Assembly: GCA_003649445.1 (NCBI GenBank)
Contig: QMRV01000027.1
Coordinates: 1-30,459, forward strand
Reading direction: 5' to 3'
DNA: 30,459 nucleotides
Origin: Thermoprotei archaeon
GTDB taxonomy: Archaea > Thermoproteota > Thermoprotei > Thermofilales > B15-G2
Both the position numbers and the translations under genes were made by a program. Shown piece after piece: positions 15,212 to 23,634 of the stretch; position 1 is the stretch's first letter, and the number at the start of each line of letters is the position of its first letter. The notes under the pieces are model-generated. The model searched no databases. It had not been told where the DNA came from and was given only the letters and a program-made list of their open reading frames with translations.

Positions 15212-15577
15212 GTGCAGGGAATAATCGATGTAATAGTGAATTTCATAAAAGAGTTGATAATAACTGGCCAACATATATTTGGCATCATCATAATAATACT
15301 GGCTGCTTTCGCTATATACAAGCTCTGCATTTTTATATGGAGAATAATAGGAGGACAGCATTCATTTGCGATGAGTGCTCTAGAGAAGCTTTTCTTCATA
15401 CTTGGAATCGTTGCACTCGCCTTATACGCGGCAGGATATTTCGCGGAAAACATTCAGAATACTGACCCAGTCTCCCAATTTTTCAAGATAATAGCAGTGG
15501 GAGTAAAGAATACTGTTAACGGAGCACTAGCATACGCTTGGCAACAGATACAGCAAATTACAGGTGGTAAGGGATGA
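15212..15577 (+). CDS. VirB2/TedC-like two-helix membrane protein (candidate conjugative pilin)
   Basis: 121 residues from GTG 15212. An upstream TTG at 15161 is in frame but would place the TATA-like box inside the gene. Two long hydrophobic helices at about 19-45 (IFGIIIIILAAFAIYKLCIFIW) and 58-77 are joined by a short polar loop (RIIGGQHSFAMSALEK), followed by an amphipathic C-terminal helix. This hairpin topology is that of VirB2/TrbC pilins and of the archaeal CedA1/TedC subunits that form the DNA-transfer filament. The gene directly precedes, with 4-nt overlap, the CedA/VirB6-like gene. The call rests on topology and context, as the sequence itself carries no strict motif. Confidence 0.65.
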   Translation: MQGIIDVIVNFIKELIITGQHIFGIIIIILAAFAIYKLCIFIWRIIGGQHSFAMSALEKLFFILGIVALALYAAGYFAENIQNTDPVSQFFKIIAVGVKNTVNGALAYAWQQIQQITGGKG

Positions 15578-16482
15578 TAGTAACGCTCGCTGTAGCAGTT
15601 ATCACCATCTGGCTTGCGGGAGCTATCGCATACTATATCCTCGGGAACTATACTAGGGCGCAAGAGTACTTGGTGAATGCGGTAAAGACTGCTGGTGCTG
15701 TAGCAGTACCCACTATCGCGTTAAATATTGCAGATAAAATTTTTACATCACTTTGCAGAGAACTTAAAGTTCCTGTATCTAATGCTACTTTACCGAATGT
15801 TAAGAAATACTTAGTGAATGCTACAGAACGCTCTGCATATAGTTTCGAGTCATCGATTGTTTTTGCGTGGCAAAGACTCACTGAAGTATCCAAGAACTTT
15901 CTTAAACTCATGCAGAAGTGCGCAGACTGGATGTTGTGGAAAGCAAGCGTTACTGCAACCTTGTATGCTTCAATAATAGCTAGTCCTTTGGGAAACGTTG
16001 TTGACGCGGCTTGTTCGCCGTGGGAAACAATCCTGAGATACTCTTACTGGATTTTGTTTACAGCATATGTAGTAGCAGTTATTCTTGCACAGTACTATGA
16101 AATATGCCTTATCATTGGCTCGGCACTAGTGCCTATTGACTTTATGCGCTTAAGGAGTATCGGGGCAGTACTCTACTCTATTGTTCTTGTCTATGGTCCA
16201 GCATTATATATTTGGAGCTACTACGCTGGCAGGGCTTTAGCTAATCCAGATGTAGCTAATGTTCCTCAGCTACGCTTGAGTCTCGATACTCTAAAAAACC
16301 TTTTATCGAATCCACTTAATACAGGGGCTTTCATAACGGATATAGCGGGTAAAATGGCTAGAGCTACTTTCGAAGTATACTTCGTTTCTGTCGGCACCAT
16401 ACTTGGATTTAGTGTAGCGGGAGCACTGTGTATAGCGGTTGCCCGTGCTCTCGGTGGGCCCGGCGCTAGACTTGGTATATAA
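15574..16482 (+). CDS. CedA/VirB6-like polytopic membrane protein
   Basis: 302 residues, ATG 15574 overlapping the previous stop in ATGA. Probable channel component for DNA transfer across the membrane. Hydrophobic helices at about 2-24, 38-58, 125-142, 155-190 (two), 195-222 and 265-292. Between them lie amphipathic regions with conserved-looking Cys (about 61, 116, 146). Size and six-to-seven-helix layout match CedA of Sulfolobales (about 260 residues), itself related to VirB6/TrbL. Gene order with a VirB2-like subunit before it and a VirB4/HerA ATPase nearby supports this. It is followed by the 1173-residue membrane protein after 30 nt. Confidence 0.65.
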   Translation: MIVTLAVAVITIWLAGAIAYYILGNYTRAQEYLVNAVKTAGAVAVPTIALNIADKIFTSLCRELKVPVSNATLPNVKKYLVNATERSAYSFESSIVFAWQRLTEVSKNFLKLMQKCADWMLWKASVTATLYASIIASPLGNVVDAACSPWETILRYSYWILFTAYVVAVILAQYYEICLIIGSALVPIDFMRLRSIGAVLYSIVLVYGPALYIWSYYAGRALANPDVANVPQLRLSLDTLKNLLSNPLNTGAFITDIAGKMARATFEVYFVSVGTILGFSVAGALCIAVARALGGPGARLGI

Positions 16483-16494
16483 AAATAAATTATT
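16482..16494 (+). promoter_or_regulatory. TATA-like box for the 1173-residue membrane protein
   Basis: AAAATAAATTATT starts at the stop codon of the previous gene and is centred 25 nt before GTG 16513, so the large gene may have its own leaderless transcript. Confidence 0.4.
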
Positions 16495-16512
16495 GTTTAG
16501 TGTTTTTTACTT

Positions 16513-19500
16513 GTGAGTCTACTAGTCTATGCTTGTGTAGCGAGTATTGTTATTGAGCTAATTTTACTTATATTCTACTTAATGTACGATAGAGCTAGAG
16601 CCTTCATGAGTCTAACAGCTATTGTGGCAGCTCTATTCTTCACGCTTATCGCTTTTATCTTCAGCAATGCTATTCTAGTGAGCGAGTATACTGGTGTGCC
16701 AGTCAAGTACTTTAGCTTAGAGTACGCTAACGAGACTTTGTCGGCGTCAGTTAAGGGTCTTCAGGACTGGGTTAGTAGCTCTGCGACAGCTAGTTTTGGT
16801 TTAACTGTTTCAGAAATAGTGGCGAGTATACTTGCGAGTTTTTCACATATTAGCCCTAAATTAGCTGCAGCTCTTGTAGCGTTCTCTATTGTAGCTTCTG
16901 TAATTAGCCAGATTCTCGAAACACTAACTATAGTACTCGGCAAAGTTCTTGCTATCTTGATTACACTGCTTATTATAGTGCGCCTCGCGCTCAAGTACTC
17001 TCCTCTGCTTATTGCAGGCATGTCGTGTACCATGCCTTTCCGAAAAACTAGAAGTATGGGTCTTCTGTTTCTCTCGCTTACAATAATATTCGTGTACATT
17101 TTACCTTATACAATAAACTACAGTTTAACTGAATACAAGCTCAGAGTTCCTAAAATAGAGGTTCCGCAGACGTGGGGCGTGGCTTTAATTGAAGTTGTGT
17201 CAGAAAGCGGAGAGCCTCTACCTTACGCTTTGGTCGTTTTGAAATTCAATACGAGTGTATGTATGCCGTGTTTTAATACTTCGTGTTGCAATACTTCATG
17301 TTACTATTGTCCGCCTATAATAGCGAATCACACGGGCTACTTTGTTGTGCAGCTTAATGGCTACGGTAAGCGTCTTGTCGTCTTGCCCGAAGGTAGCTAC
17401 TGTGTCGAGAGAGTTGTCTTCATGTGGTATAACTTTACTGTTAAAAAGCGTTGTTTTAGGGTAAGAGGAGGCTTAGGCTTAATTCTACCCGGGGCTTCAC
17501 CAGGCATTAATGCTGTTACGGATGGAGACTTGGTGTATCGTGGACCGTATACGCGTGTCCGCGTAGTTGTGAGAAGTATTCATATACTATACAATGAGAC
17601 AGGTGTGTACGCGTTTACTTTCGGTAAAGTTAAGCGTATGGGTCTTTGTACGTGTATAGATCCGCTTATAGTAAAGAAGCCGCTTCGAGCAAAATACAGG
17701 TTTACTATGAGAGTGTATGAGGAAACTGAAGCAAAGATATGGGTTTTCGGCGACTGTTTGATTAAAGTGAAGTATAGTTCAAGTAGCTGCAATTTAACTA
17801 TATCATATAATATAGTTAGGGTAGAGTCTGCAACAAATATTACTCAGACAGGTGAAAGCTTCTTTAGAGAACTCTACAAGAACTATGTTCTTTGGTTTAA
17901 CCGTACTTTTTCGTACGCTTACTTGAACCGTACTTGCTTTAAGCTACCAGAGTCCTATGAAGAGCTACTAGATTTCCTTGACGCACATAAGCCTAAGTTC
18001 TTTTGCGTGCAGCCGCCCGGTCACCTAGTACATATTGTGTTGACGCAGAACGGTACTGTGAACTCTACAGATTTTGTAGTTGTTGAAGTGACTATCGTGC
18101 CTAGAGCGAAGATTCCTTGGAATGCCACAGCATGGTACTACTACAATTACTACTGGCAGTACTTTAGTGAAATTATGCAGTATAGAGGATTTATTGAGTT
18201 TTTCGGCAGTATATTCAAGCTACTCTATAATGTCTTGCTGATGTTTATTGGCTGGAGTCTAGCGGTAATATTTATTCTGGGGATGCTGGGGTCGCCGAGT
18301 TTTACTAGTAGTCTTTTCTCATCGACGCTTTTCTACAGTATTCTTTCACTACCTAGTTTTTCTGCTAGAGCAGTTACGCGGAGGCTCTCTCCTATTGCTC
18401 TCCTATTTAGAGCAATTAAAGCGAAAATTAGATTAAAGTTCTATAGCAAAGTAGCTGAGACAACACAGACTACTTTGCGTGACATTCTTTACGCAGATAT
18501 TAGGCGTAAGTACGAGCTCCTTAAAGACTTCTACGAGAAGAAGCTTCCTTCACGTAGACTAGCTAAGCTAGCTGCACTCTCGATGCTCACAATAGACAAG
18601 ATAGCGAGGTATTCTAAGAGAGCGGGACTCTACTACCTTATAGCTGATGTTACTCGATCGAGAAAACTCGAGAAACTAGCGGACTTTATGCAAAAATACC
18701 CCTACGGAGTTAGGAGAAAGACTTATGGTCTTATTGTATCGAAGATAGAGGAGAAGTCTGCGCTTTACTTTGCGAAAAAAGCATTGCTTAAGGTTATCCA
18801 CGACCCTTACTCTAGAGTCGAGTATGATCTACCGTATTTGCGTGTGGTGGCGGATAGGCTTGCGCGGAAGTACTTGAAGAAAGCTGGTTTAAGTGGAGTG
18901 AATCCAAGTGAGCTGTATAGGGCGTTTCTGCAGACAGGAGACAGGAATATCTTGAAAGCCTCGCAAGTTCTCGCGGCAGAAATGGTTTTGAGTGGAGTTA
19001 GCTACGCTAGAGTTTTTCTCGAGCGTGGCGGAGAAGCCCTCGTAGCGTTTATTGCCTCAACTTACTCTGATGAACCGAGTAGAGAGGCTATTAGAGCTGC
19101 ACTGAAGCTAGGGGACGTAGAGTTAGCTTACCAGTACGCTTTATCGTACTTGAATATTGTTTCAGCAACGCTTTTAATTCGTGAAGTAGAGCCTCCCAGA
19201 TACTTGTACATGATATCTGATAAACGGGAGTTCGCTAGAGCGGTACTAGAGTGGAGCGAAGCTAATAGAGTCGAACTTGACGAAGAACTCTTACTAATAA
19301 ACGCTATAGCCCGATCCGCTAGAATGCTTGATGAACTAGACCTCTCACTCGATAGAATACACTTGCTTCCAGCAAAGTACCTTGAAGACAGAGAGAAAGT
19401 AACTGATTTCGCGGAGACTGTTATGAAAATGCTCAATATTGATTTAAGGGACTTTAAGGCAGTTGTGGCGACGGCATCACTTTTCTCTGAGCCCCCGAAG

Positions 19501-20034
19501 CTAGAGGAAGTAGTCGAGCTTCTCTACAAACATAAGTACAGTGAGGAAGACTTCGAGAAAGCATTAAAGTTCCTTAACTCTATTGTAGCTGAAGACTACT
19601 TTATGCAGAGTGAAAGCGAGTACAGCTACCTCTACGCATACATTAATGAGAGAGATGTTTTCGTTAGAGAAGTAGCTTCTTTAGCATTCAGTATGCTTAA
19701 CTTCGAGTACCTCAGCGATAAAATAGAGTTCTTGAGTAGCGTAGAGCACAGATTGAATGCAACGGCACGCTTCACAGAGGAAGCGGATAGGCTTGTCGAA
19801 GAAGCGCTCGAGAAAAAGAGTATTAGTGATAAAATGGAGCTTCTCTCAGGCGCCTTGAGGAAGTATAGGGACGCGAAGAGCGAAGTACAGAGCTTGATTA
19901 GAGAAGCAGAACACAGGAAAATTAAGTTAGAGGAGCTCCACGAGGTTTTAAGCGATATAGAGGAAGCTATTTCGCGTGTCGAGGAGTACTTGAAGATACT
20001 TGAAGAGAGTTTAGGAATGCGTGAAGAATCTTAG
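16513..20034 (+). CDS. Large transfer-module membrane protein with Cys-rich ectodomain and helical cytosolic tail
   Basis: 1173 residues, GTG start. N-terminal membrane part with helices at about 3-25, 31-54, 115-165 (two) and 183-203. An ectodomain spans about 205-555, rich in beta strands, with about a dozen N-x-S/T sequons and a dense cysteine cluster at 250-266 (seven Cys in 17 residues). One more helix lies at about 560-592, then a long cytosolic, helix-rich, charged domain from about 620 to the end, with a coiled-coil-like last 100 residues. The N-terminal membrane block could be a VirB6/TrbL-type core; the rest is not recognised. The gene lies between the CedA-like protein and the convergent VirB4-like ATPase, so it is likely an outward-facing channel or mating-contact component. 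Its 3' end overlaps the ATPase gene by 68 bp. Confidence 0.85.
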   Translation: MSLLVYACVASIVIELILLIFYLMYDRARAFMSLTAIVAALFFTLIAFIFSNAILVSEYTGVPVKYFSLEYANETLSASVKGLQDWVSSSATASFGLTVSEIVASILASFSHISPKLAAALVAFSIVASVISQILETLTIVLGKVLAILITLLIIVRLALKYSPLLIAGMSCTMPFRKTRSMGLLFLSLTIIFVYILPYTINYSLTEYKLRVPKIEVPQTWGVALIEVVSESGEPLPYALVVLKFNTSVCMPCFNTSCCNTSCYYCPPIIANHTGYFVVQLNGYGKRLVVLPEGSYCVERVVFMWYNFTVKKRCFRVRGGLGLILPGASPGINAVTDGDLVYRGPYTRVRVVVRSIHILYNETGVYAFTFGKVKRMGLCTCIDPLIVKKPLRAKYRFTMRVYEETEAKIWVFGDCLIKVKYSSSSCNLTISYNIVRVESATNITQTGESFFRELYKNYVLWFNRTFSYAYLNRTCFKLPESYEELLDFLDAHKPKFFCVQPPGHLVHIVLTQNGTVNSTDFVVVEVTIVPRAKIPWNATAWYYYNYYWQYFSEIMQYRGFIEFFGSIFKLLYNVLLMFIGWSLAVIFILGMLGSPSFTSSLFSSTLFYSILSLPSFSARAVTRRLSPIALLFRAIKAKIRLKFYSKVAETTQTTLRDILYADIRRKYELLKDFYEKKLPSRRLAKLAALSMLTIDKIARYSKRAGLYYLIADVTRSRKLEKLADFMQKYPYGVRRKTYGLIVSKIEEKSALYFAKKALLKVIHDPYSRVEYDLPYLRVVADRLARKYLKKAGLSGVNPSELYRAFLQTGDRNILKASQVLAAEMVLSGVSYARVFLERGGEALVAFIASTYSDEPSREAIRAALKLGDVELAYQYALSYLNIVSATLLIREVEPPRYLYMISDKREFARAVLEWSEANRVELDEELLLINAIARSARMLDELDLSLDRIHLLPAKYLEDREKVTDFAETVMKMLNIDLRDFKAVVATASLFSEPPKLEEVVELLYKHKYSEEDFEKALKFLNSIVAEDYFMQSESEYSYLYAYINERDVFVREVASLAFSMLNFEYLSDKIEFLSSVEHRLNATARFTEEADRLVEEALEKKSISDKMELLSGALRKYRDAKSEVQSLIREAEHRKIKLEELHEVLSDIEEAISRVEEYLKILEESLGMREES

Positions 20035-22402
20035 GTCTAATTTTTCGATACTCTATTAGCGCGGCGCCTAGCGGAGTAAATGTTAGTTTTTCTTTAATAA
20101 ATAGCCCGTGTTTCTCTAGCTCACTTAACTGACATTTCTCTAACATTTCTTCAAGCTTTCTTTCATCTACTTCAAGTATTTTTGCGGCCAGCAGTTTAGC
20201 TGGAACACCGTATTTTTGTGCAGCTGCTATTGCTCTAGTGTAGTTTTCTCTCAGCGCCAGCTCAGTAAACTTTACGTAGACTCTAATAGGGTAAAGAAAG
20301 CCTACGATGAATAGCAATGCTTTTTCAGGGAACCATTTTTCGCGGGGACTAGCAGTAGTGATGAATATTTCGTCGTGTGAACTTATGTCGAATTTTGATT
20401 TAAGTAAGTTTAACTGAGCTCTAGCCATCGGGGACAGGGCTACAACGTGGTATACTGTTTCATAGAACCTTTCTTTGAATGCCGTTACTTCTTGGCTACA
20501 GCAGATTACGGCTAACCCCCATTTTCTGCTTTCTTTGATTTTCTGTAAGACTCTGTCGGGTACTCGATCTAGTATGTTGTGTGCCTCGTCTATGAATACG
20601 AAGAAGCGGGGCTCGTGTACTATTCCTTTCGCCATGAAATAGTCTTCTATTTCATCTAGTAGTAGCATTAGCTGTAGTGCAGCTATTCTCCTTTCTTCTC
20701 TACGGAAGTACATCACGAAGGGAATGTTTTTTGATAGTAGCTCGCTTACATGCACGTTACCGTCGAGTCTTCTTAGTGGTGCTTCAAGCTCATTGAGAAT
20801 AAGCGGGAGTTTCTGCGCAGCTTCTGTGAATGACTTTGATTCGCTCAGTATTTTGCGTAAAATAGCTTTGTGCATGTCTGATAGCCTGTAGACTTCCGCT
20901 ATCACATCCAATAAATATTCTCTTTTAATGGGATTTAGCAAGAGGTGCCTGAAGCAGAAGAATGGTTTAGTGCAGTCTACTACTATTCCGCCGAAAAGCT
21001 CTATGAAATCACGGTACTCTCCAGTAATATCTAATATGCAGAAATTGGCATTATAGTACAGTGATAGCTGAGTGATAATATTCTTGAACATTATCGATTT
21101 CCCTGTACCAGAGCCGCCAACATATATTCCATGCGCATTAGGTAGTGCAGCTAAGTTTAAGCGTACGACGTTTCCTCCCTCATCTGTCCCCAACACGATA
21201 CCTTTTTCCCACATGTATCTCTTGCAGAGGTATGGTGAGAAGAATGCTAGATCTAGTGTGTAGCAGTACCTTAGCCCTGTGTCGTATTCTAGTACGCTTT
21301 TCTTATAGAAGAGTTTGCTTAGTACAGGGCTTTTGACTGGTAGCAGTGATACAGAGAAGCCTAATAGTGAGCTCATTTTCCTCGCTATTGTCTTATTGTT
21401 CGTGTATATGCTTACTTTGAGTAATGCTTCTTCAATGTCCCCGTATCTTCTTTGTGTTCTCTCTAGTTCCCTTAAAGCCTCGAGTATTGTCTTGGGCTTA
21501 TTGAACATATCTCCTATGATGTATTTTCTTTGAGCACTTTTCTCTAGTGCAGCTTGTTCTTTTGTTTGAGCTGGCTCTACTTTGATTACAATGAACGTGT
21601 TTTCAGCTGTAGTAGATGAAATAGCATTTCTTATGACTTGAGTGTACATGTATAGTCCGGCACGCGTGTACTTTACACTGTGTATTTCTTCGACAGAGTA
21701 CCATGTTCCCGGGAAATCGTATAGCTTCTCATTTCTTTTCTTAATGAATTCTACTAGGACGGGGTACGTTAGCAGGAAAGCTAGTATTGAGAAGAAGTAG
21801 AGCTTAATGAACCAGAGTACGGGGGGCAGTAGTGCAGCTAGTGCAGCTTTTTTCCAGTCCTTTTTCTTTTCTTTAAACGGAAAAATTTCCAAGTATTCTT
21901 CGAAGCGAATGGGTATTACTTCGAATGATGATGTGAGTAGTTCTCTTTTCAACGAAGCTACTTTCTTTTTGAGAGCCTCTACTGCTTCTTGTAGATTATT
22001 GCTTCTATGAGTTAGTACTATGTAGTAGTCTAGAGTCCCGCCTTTAATGACAATAGTAGGGCTCTTAGATGTAATAACGTCTAGTACTGTATTGGCTTCT
22101 TCAGCAAAATTGAGGTGGCTTACTCTCTCAAGTGCGCCAGCAGTTGTAGTGAGTTTAAGTACTATTCCTACCTCATAATCAATCGTTTTTCCTCTAGGTA
22201 TTTTTCTCATGAAAATATAGTCTACGTACTTGTAGTCTGGTATTTCGTACCCAACTAGTTTTTCTTTAAGTAGCGTGTATAGGAACGGGAATGCTAGAAT
22301 GTATGCAACTAGAAGCGTTAAGTAAAAGGCTTCAGCCGAAAATACTAATATGAAAGGAGATGTTGCAGCTAGTATGAATGCGAGTGTAATTCTATTCATC
22401 AT
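19967..22402 (-). CDS. HerA/VirB4-type (CedB-like) DNA-transfer ATPase
   Basis: 811 residues from ATG 22402 (ATG 22399 also possible). A longer frame extends to 22627 but would overlap the divergent gene at 22493 and pass through the promoter. Membrane helices at about 5-45 (two) and 186-220 (two) anchor the protein, as in CedB. Core: Walker A GGSGTGKS at 429-436, ILDITGEY at about 456-463, Walker B FFVFIDEAH at 600-608 and a glutamine-containing sensor VICCSQE at about 632-638. After about 700 a helical, winged-helix-like C-terminus follows. Motifs fit the HerA-FtsK superfamily branch that includes VirB4/TrbE and CedB. It is predicted to power DNA or pilin movement together with the VirB2- and CedA-like proteins, convergently encoded. 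Confidence 0.88.
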   Translation of the reverse strand: MMNRITLAFILAATSPFILVFSAEAFYLTLLVAYILAFPFLYTLLKEKLVGYEIPDYKYVDYIFMRKIPRGKTIDYEVGIVLKLTTTAGALERVSHLNFAEEANTVLDVITSKSPTIVIKGGTLDYYIVLTHRSNNLQEAVEALKKKVASLKRELLTSSFEVIPIRFEEYLEIFPFKEKKKDWKKAALAALLPPVLWFIKLYFFSILAFLLTYPVLVEFIKKRNEKLYDFPGTWYSVEEIHSVKYTRAGLYMYTQVIRNAISSTTAENTFIVIKVEPAQTKEQAALEKSAQRKYIIGDMFNKPKTILEALRELERTQRRYGDIEEALLKVSIYTNNKTIARKMSSLLGFSVSLLPVKSPVLSKLFYKKSVLEYDTGLRYCYTLDLAFFSPYLCKRYMWEKGIVLGTDEGGNVVRLNLAALPNAHGIYVGGSGTGKSIMFKNIITQLSLYYNANFCILDITGEYRDFIELFGGIVVDCTKPFFCFRHLLLNPIKREYLLDVIAEVYRLSDMHKAILRKILSESKSFTEAAQKLPLILNELEAPLRRLDGNVHVSELLSKNIPFVMYFRREERRIAALQLMLLLDEIEDYFMAKGIVHEPRFFVFIDEAHNILDRVPDRVLQKIKESRKWGLAVICCSQEVTAFKERFYETVYHVVALSPMARAQLNLLKSKFDISSHDEIFITTASPREKWFPEKALLFIVGFLYPIRVYVKFTELALRENYTRAIAAAQKYGVPAKLLAAKILEVDERKLEEMLEKCQLSELEKHGLFIKEKLTFTPLGAALIEYRKIRPKILHAFLNSLQVSSSTPRHAK

Positions 22403-22420
22403 ATTATTTTTGTTCGAGAA

Positions 22421-22470
22421 AACTATATTATTTTCTGTTTGCGTTCCCGATGTAAATAAATTATTTATAC
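22421..22470. promoter_or_regulatory. Divergent promoter pair between ATPase and zinc-ribbon gene
   Basis: A minus-strand box at 22421-22435 (AAAATAATATAGTT) lies 26 nt before ATG 22402. A plus-strand A/T stretch at 22452-22470 (ending ATTATTTATAC) lies about 27 nt before ATG 22493. Confidence 0.45.
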
Positions 22471-22492
22471 TTTCGAGTGGGATGTCTAGTGT

Positions 22493-22933
22493 ATGTTGAC
22501 TGCAAAGAAAATCGTTTGCCCCGAATGCAGGAGCAAGATTATTATAGATAGAGAGGCAGTAGAAGTAGCTAAGAAAAAAGCGAGGTTTTCTGGAATATAT
22601 AGTCTTGCTTTTCACCACGAAGACCACGTACTGTTAGTTTACATAGATGAGAGCGGAGATATACGAGGTATCGAGACTACACCTCTCTTTAAGAGCGATA
22701 AACCGCTTTTCCTTAAATTCGATATTGTGCCTGTGCCTAATTCGAGGGATAAAATGCCTTCTCTGAATAAGCTATCAAACGAAGAATTAGCTGTGCTTTC
22801 GAGATGTGATGGAGAGACTTCAGCAAGAGAAATCGCGGAAGCACTAGGTGTAAGCTATGGTCAGGTTAAAGCGATTCTCGAGAAGCTTTTTTCAGAGAAG
22901 TATCTTAAGGAACTTAAAGAGGTGGTGATATGA
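22493..22933 (+). CDS. Zinc-binding winged-helix protein
   Basis: 146 residues. The N-terminal CPEC at 9-12 is a zinc knuckle, but no second CxxC is seen, so metal binding may need a dimer. A beta-rich middle (about 33-82) contains HHED and YIDESGDI. The C-terminal part (about 92-142) is a helix-turn-helix or winged helix: LSNEELAVLSRCDGETSARE, then IAEALGVSYGQVKAILEKL. It looks like a regulator. It overlaps the next gene by 4 nt (ATGA) and diverges from the transfer ATPase, which it could control. Family not recognised by name. Confidence 0.75.
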   Translation: MLTAKKIVCPECRSKIIIDREAVEVAKKKARFSGIYSLAFHHEDHVLLVYIDESGDIRGIETTPLFKSDKPLFLKFDIVPVPNSRDKMPSLNKLSNEELAVLSRCDGETSAREIAEALGVSYGQVKAILEKLFSEKYLKELKEVVI

Positions 22934-23634
22934 AGGAACTTGTTGTCGAGCTCGCAGCGAAGCTTCAAAAGAAATTTGCTCCGACAGTACACGTTCTTAT
23001 AGCAAAACTTCTTTTCACAATGTTTCTTGCGGAAGTCCAGGGAAGACTTTCTTCACCAGACGAAATTAACAAAGAGCTACATAAATATGGTGCATGGATC
23101 GGTAGCAGATGCATGGCTCAGCTAGCGAAGCCCGAGGATCTCGAGAAAATACATCCACGAAACCAAGAGCCCTGCAAAGTAGCTAGAGGCATGTCTTTAT
23201 ACGGCAGGCTAGCTTGGTATCTTTTTGCAGGACACTTACCTACTTTAGAGACAGAGATTATTGAGGCAGAGAAAGGTGTATTAATTAAGGGTGTGCTTAA
23301 ACCAGACCCGGAGAAAGACTACTTTATCAAGGGAGTTGTGTCAATGAAAGGCGTTAATTTATTCTACTTTACGTCGGGGGCTTACGAAGCAGCGGCACAA
23401 ATGGGATTCAAAATGCTCAATATCGATAATCTGTGGTGGAGCGTGTGGCGTCCTCTAGAAGGAGAAGAAGGCTTGATAGGGTTCTATGTTTGGCGCAGAG
23501 TACCTGTAGAGAAAGCTGTAGAGGTAATAGAGAAAAACGCTCCTTGGTTTTTCAAAACAGTGAGTTTAGAGGACAGCGCTAAGTTTCTTAGGGAGTACTT
23601 GGGTGCAAGTATTCCAGTACTGCGGAGCCAATAA
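22930..23634 (+). CDS. Hypothetical protein, operon partner of the zinc winged-helix gene
   Basis: 234 residues, ATG overlapping the previous stop. The first 120 residues are helical with FMxxFLAEVQGRLS-like amphipathic helices and a YGAWIGSRCMAQLAK motif near 53-67. The second half alternates strands and helices (KGVLIKGVLKP, then a Trp-rich NLWWSVWRPL near 167-176). The fold might be V4R/TRAPP-like, as in small archaeal ligand-binding regulators, but this is a weak guess. No membrane segment. The last 47 bp overlap the convergent reductase gene. Confidence 0.7.
   Translation: MKELVVELAAKLQKKFAPTVHVLIAKLLFTMFLAEVQGRLSSPDEINKELHKYGAWIGSRCMAQLAKPEDLEKIHPRNQEPCKVARGMSLYGRLAWYLFAGHLPTLETEIIEAEKGVLIKGVLKPDPEKDYFIKGVVSMKGVNLFYFTSGAYEAAAQMGFKMLNIDNLWWSVWRPLEGEEGLIGFYVWRRVPVEKAVEVIEKNAPWFFKTVSLEDSAKFLREYLGASIPVLRSQ

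Noticed and set aside
22403..22627. N-terminal extension of the VirB4-like ATPase to 22627 (about 75 more residues)
   Set aside because: It would overlap the well-formed divergent gene at 22493 and run through both promoter boxes; ATG 22402 has a TATA-like box 26 nt upstream and a normal membrane-helix start.
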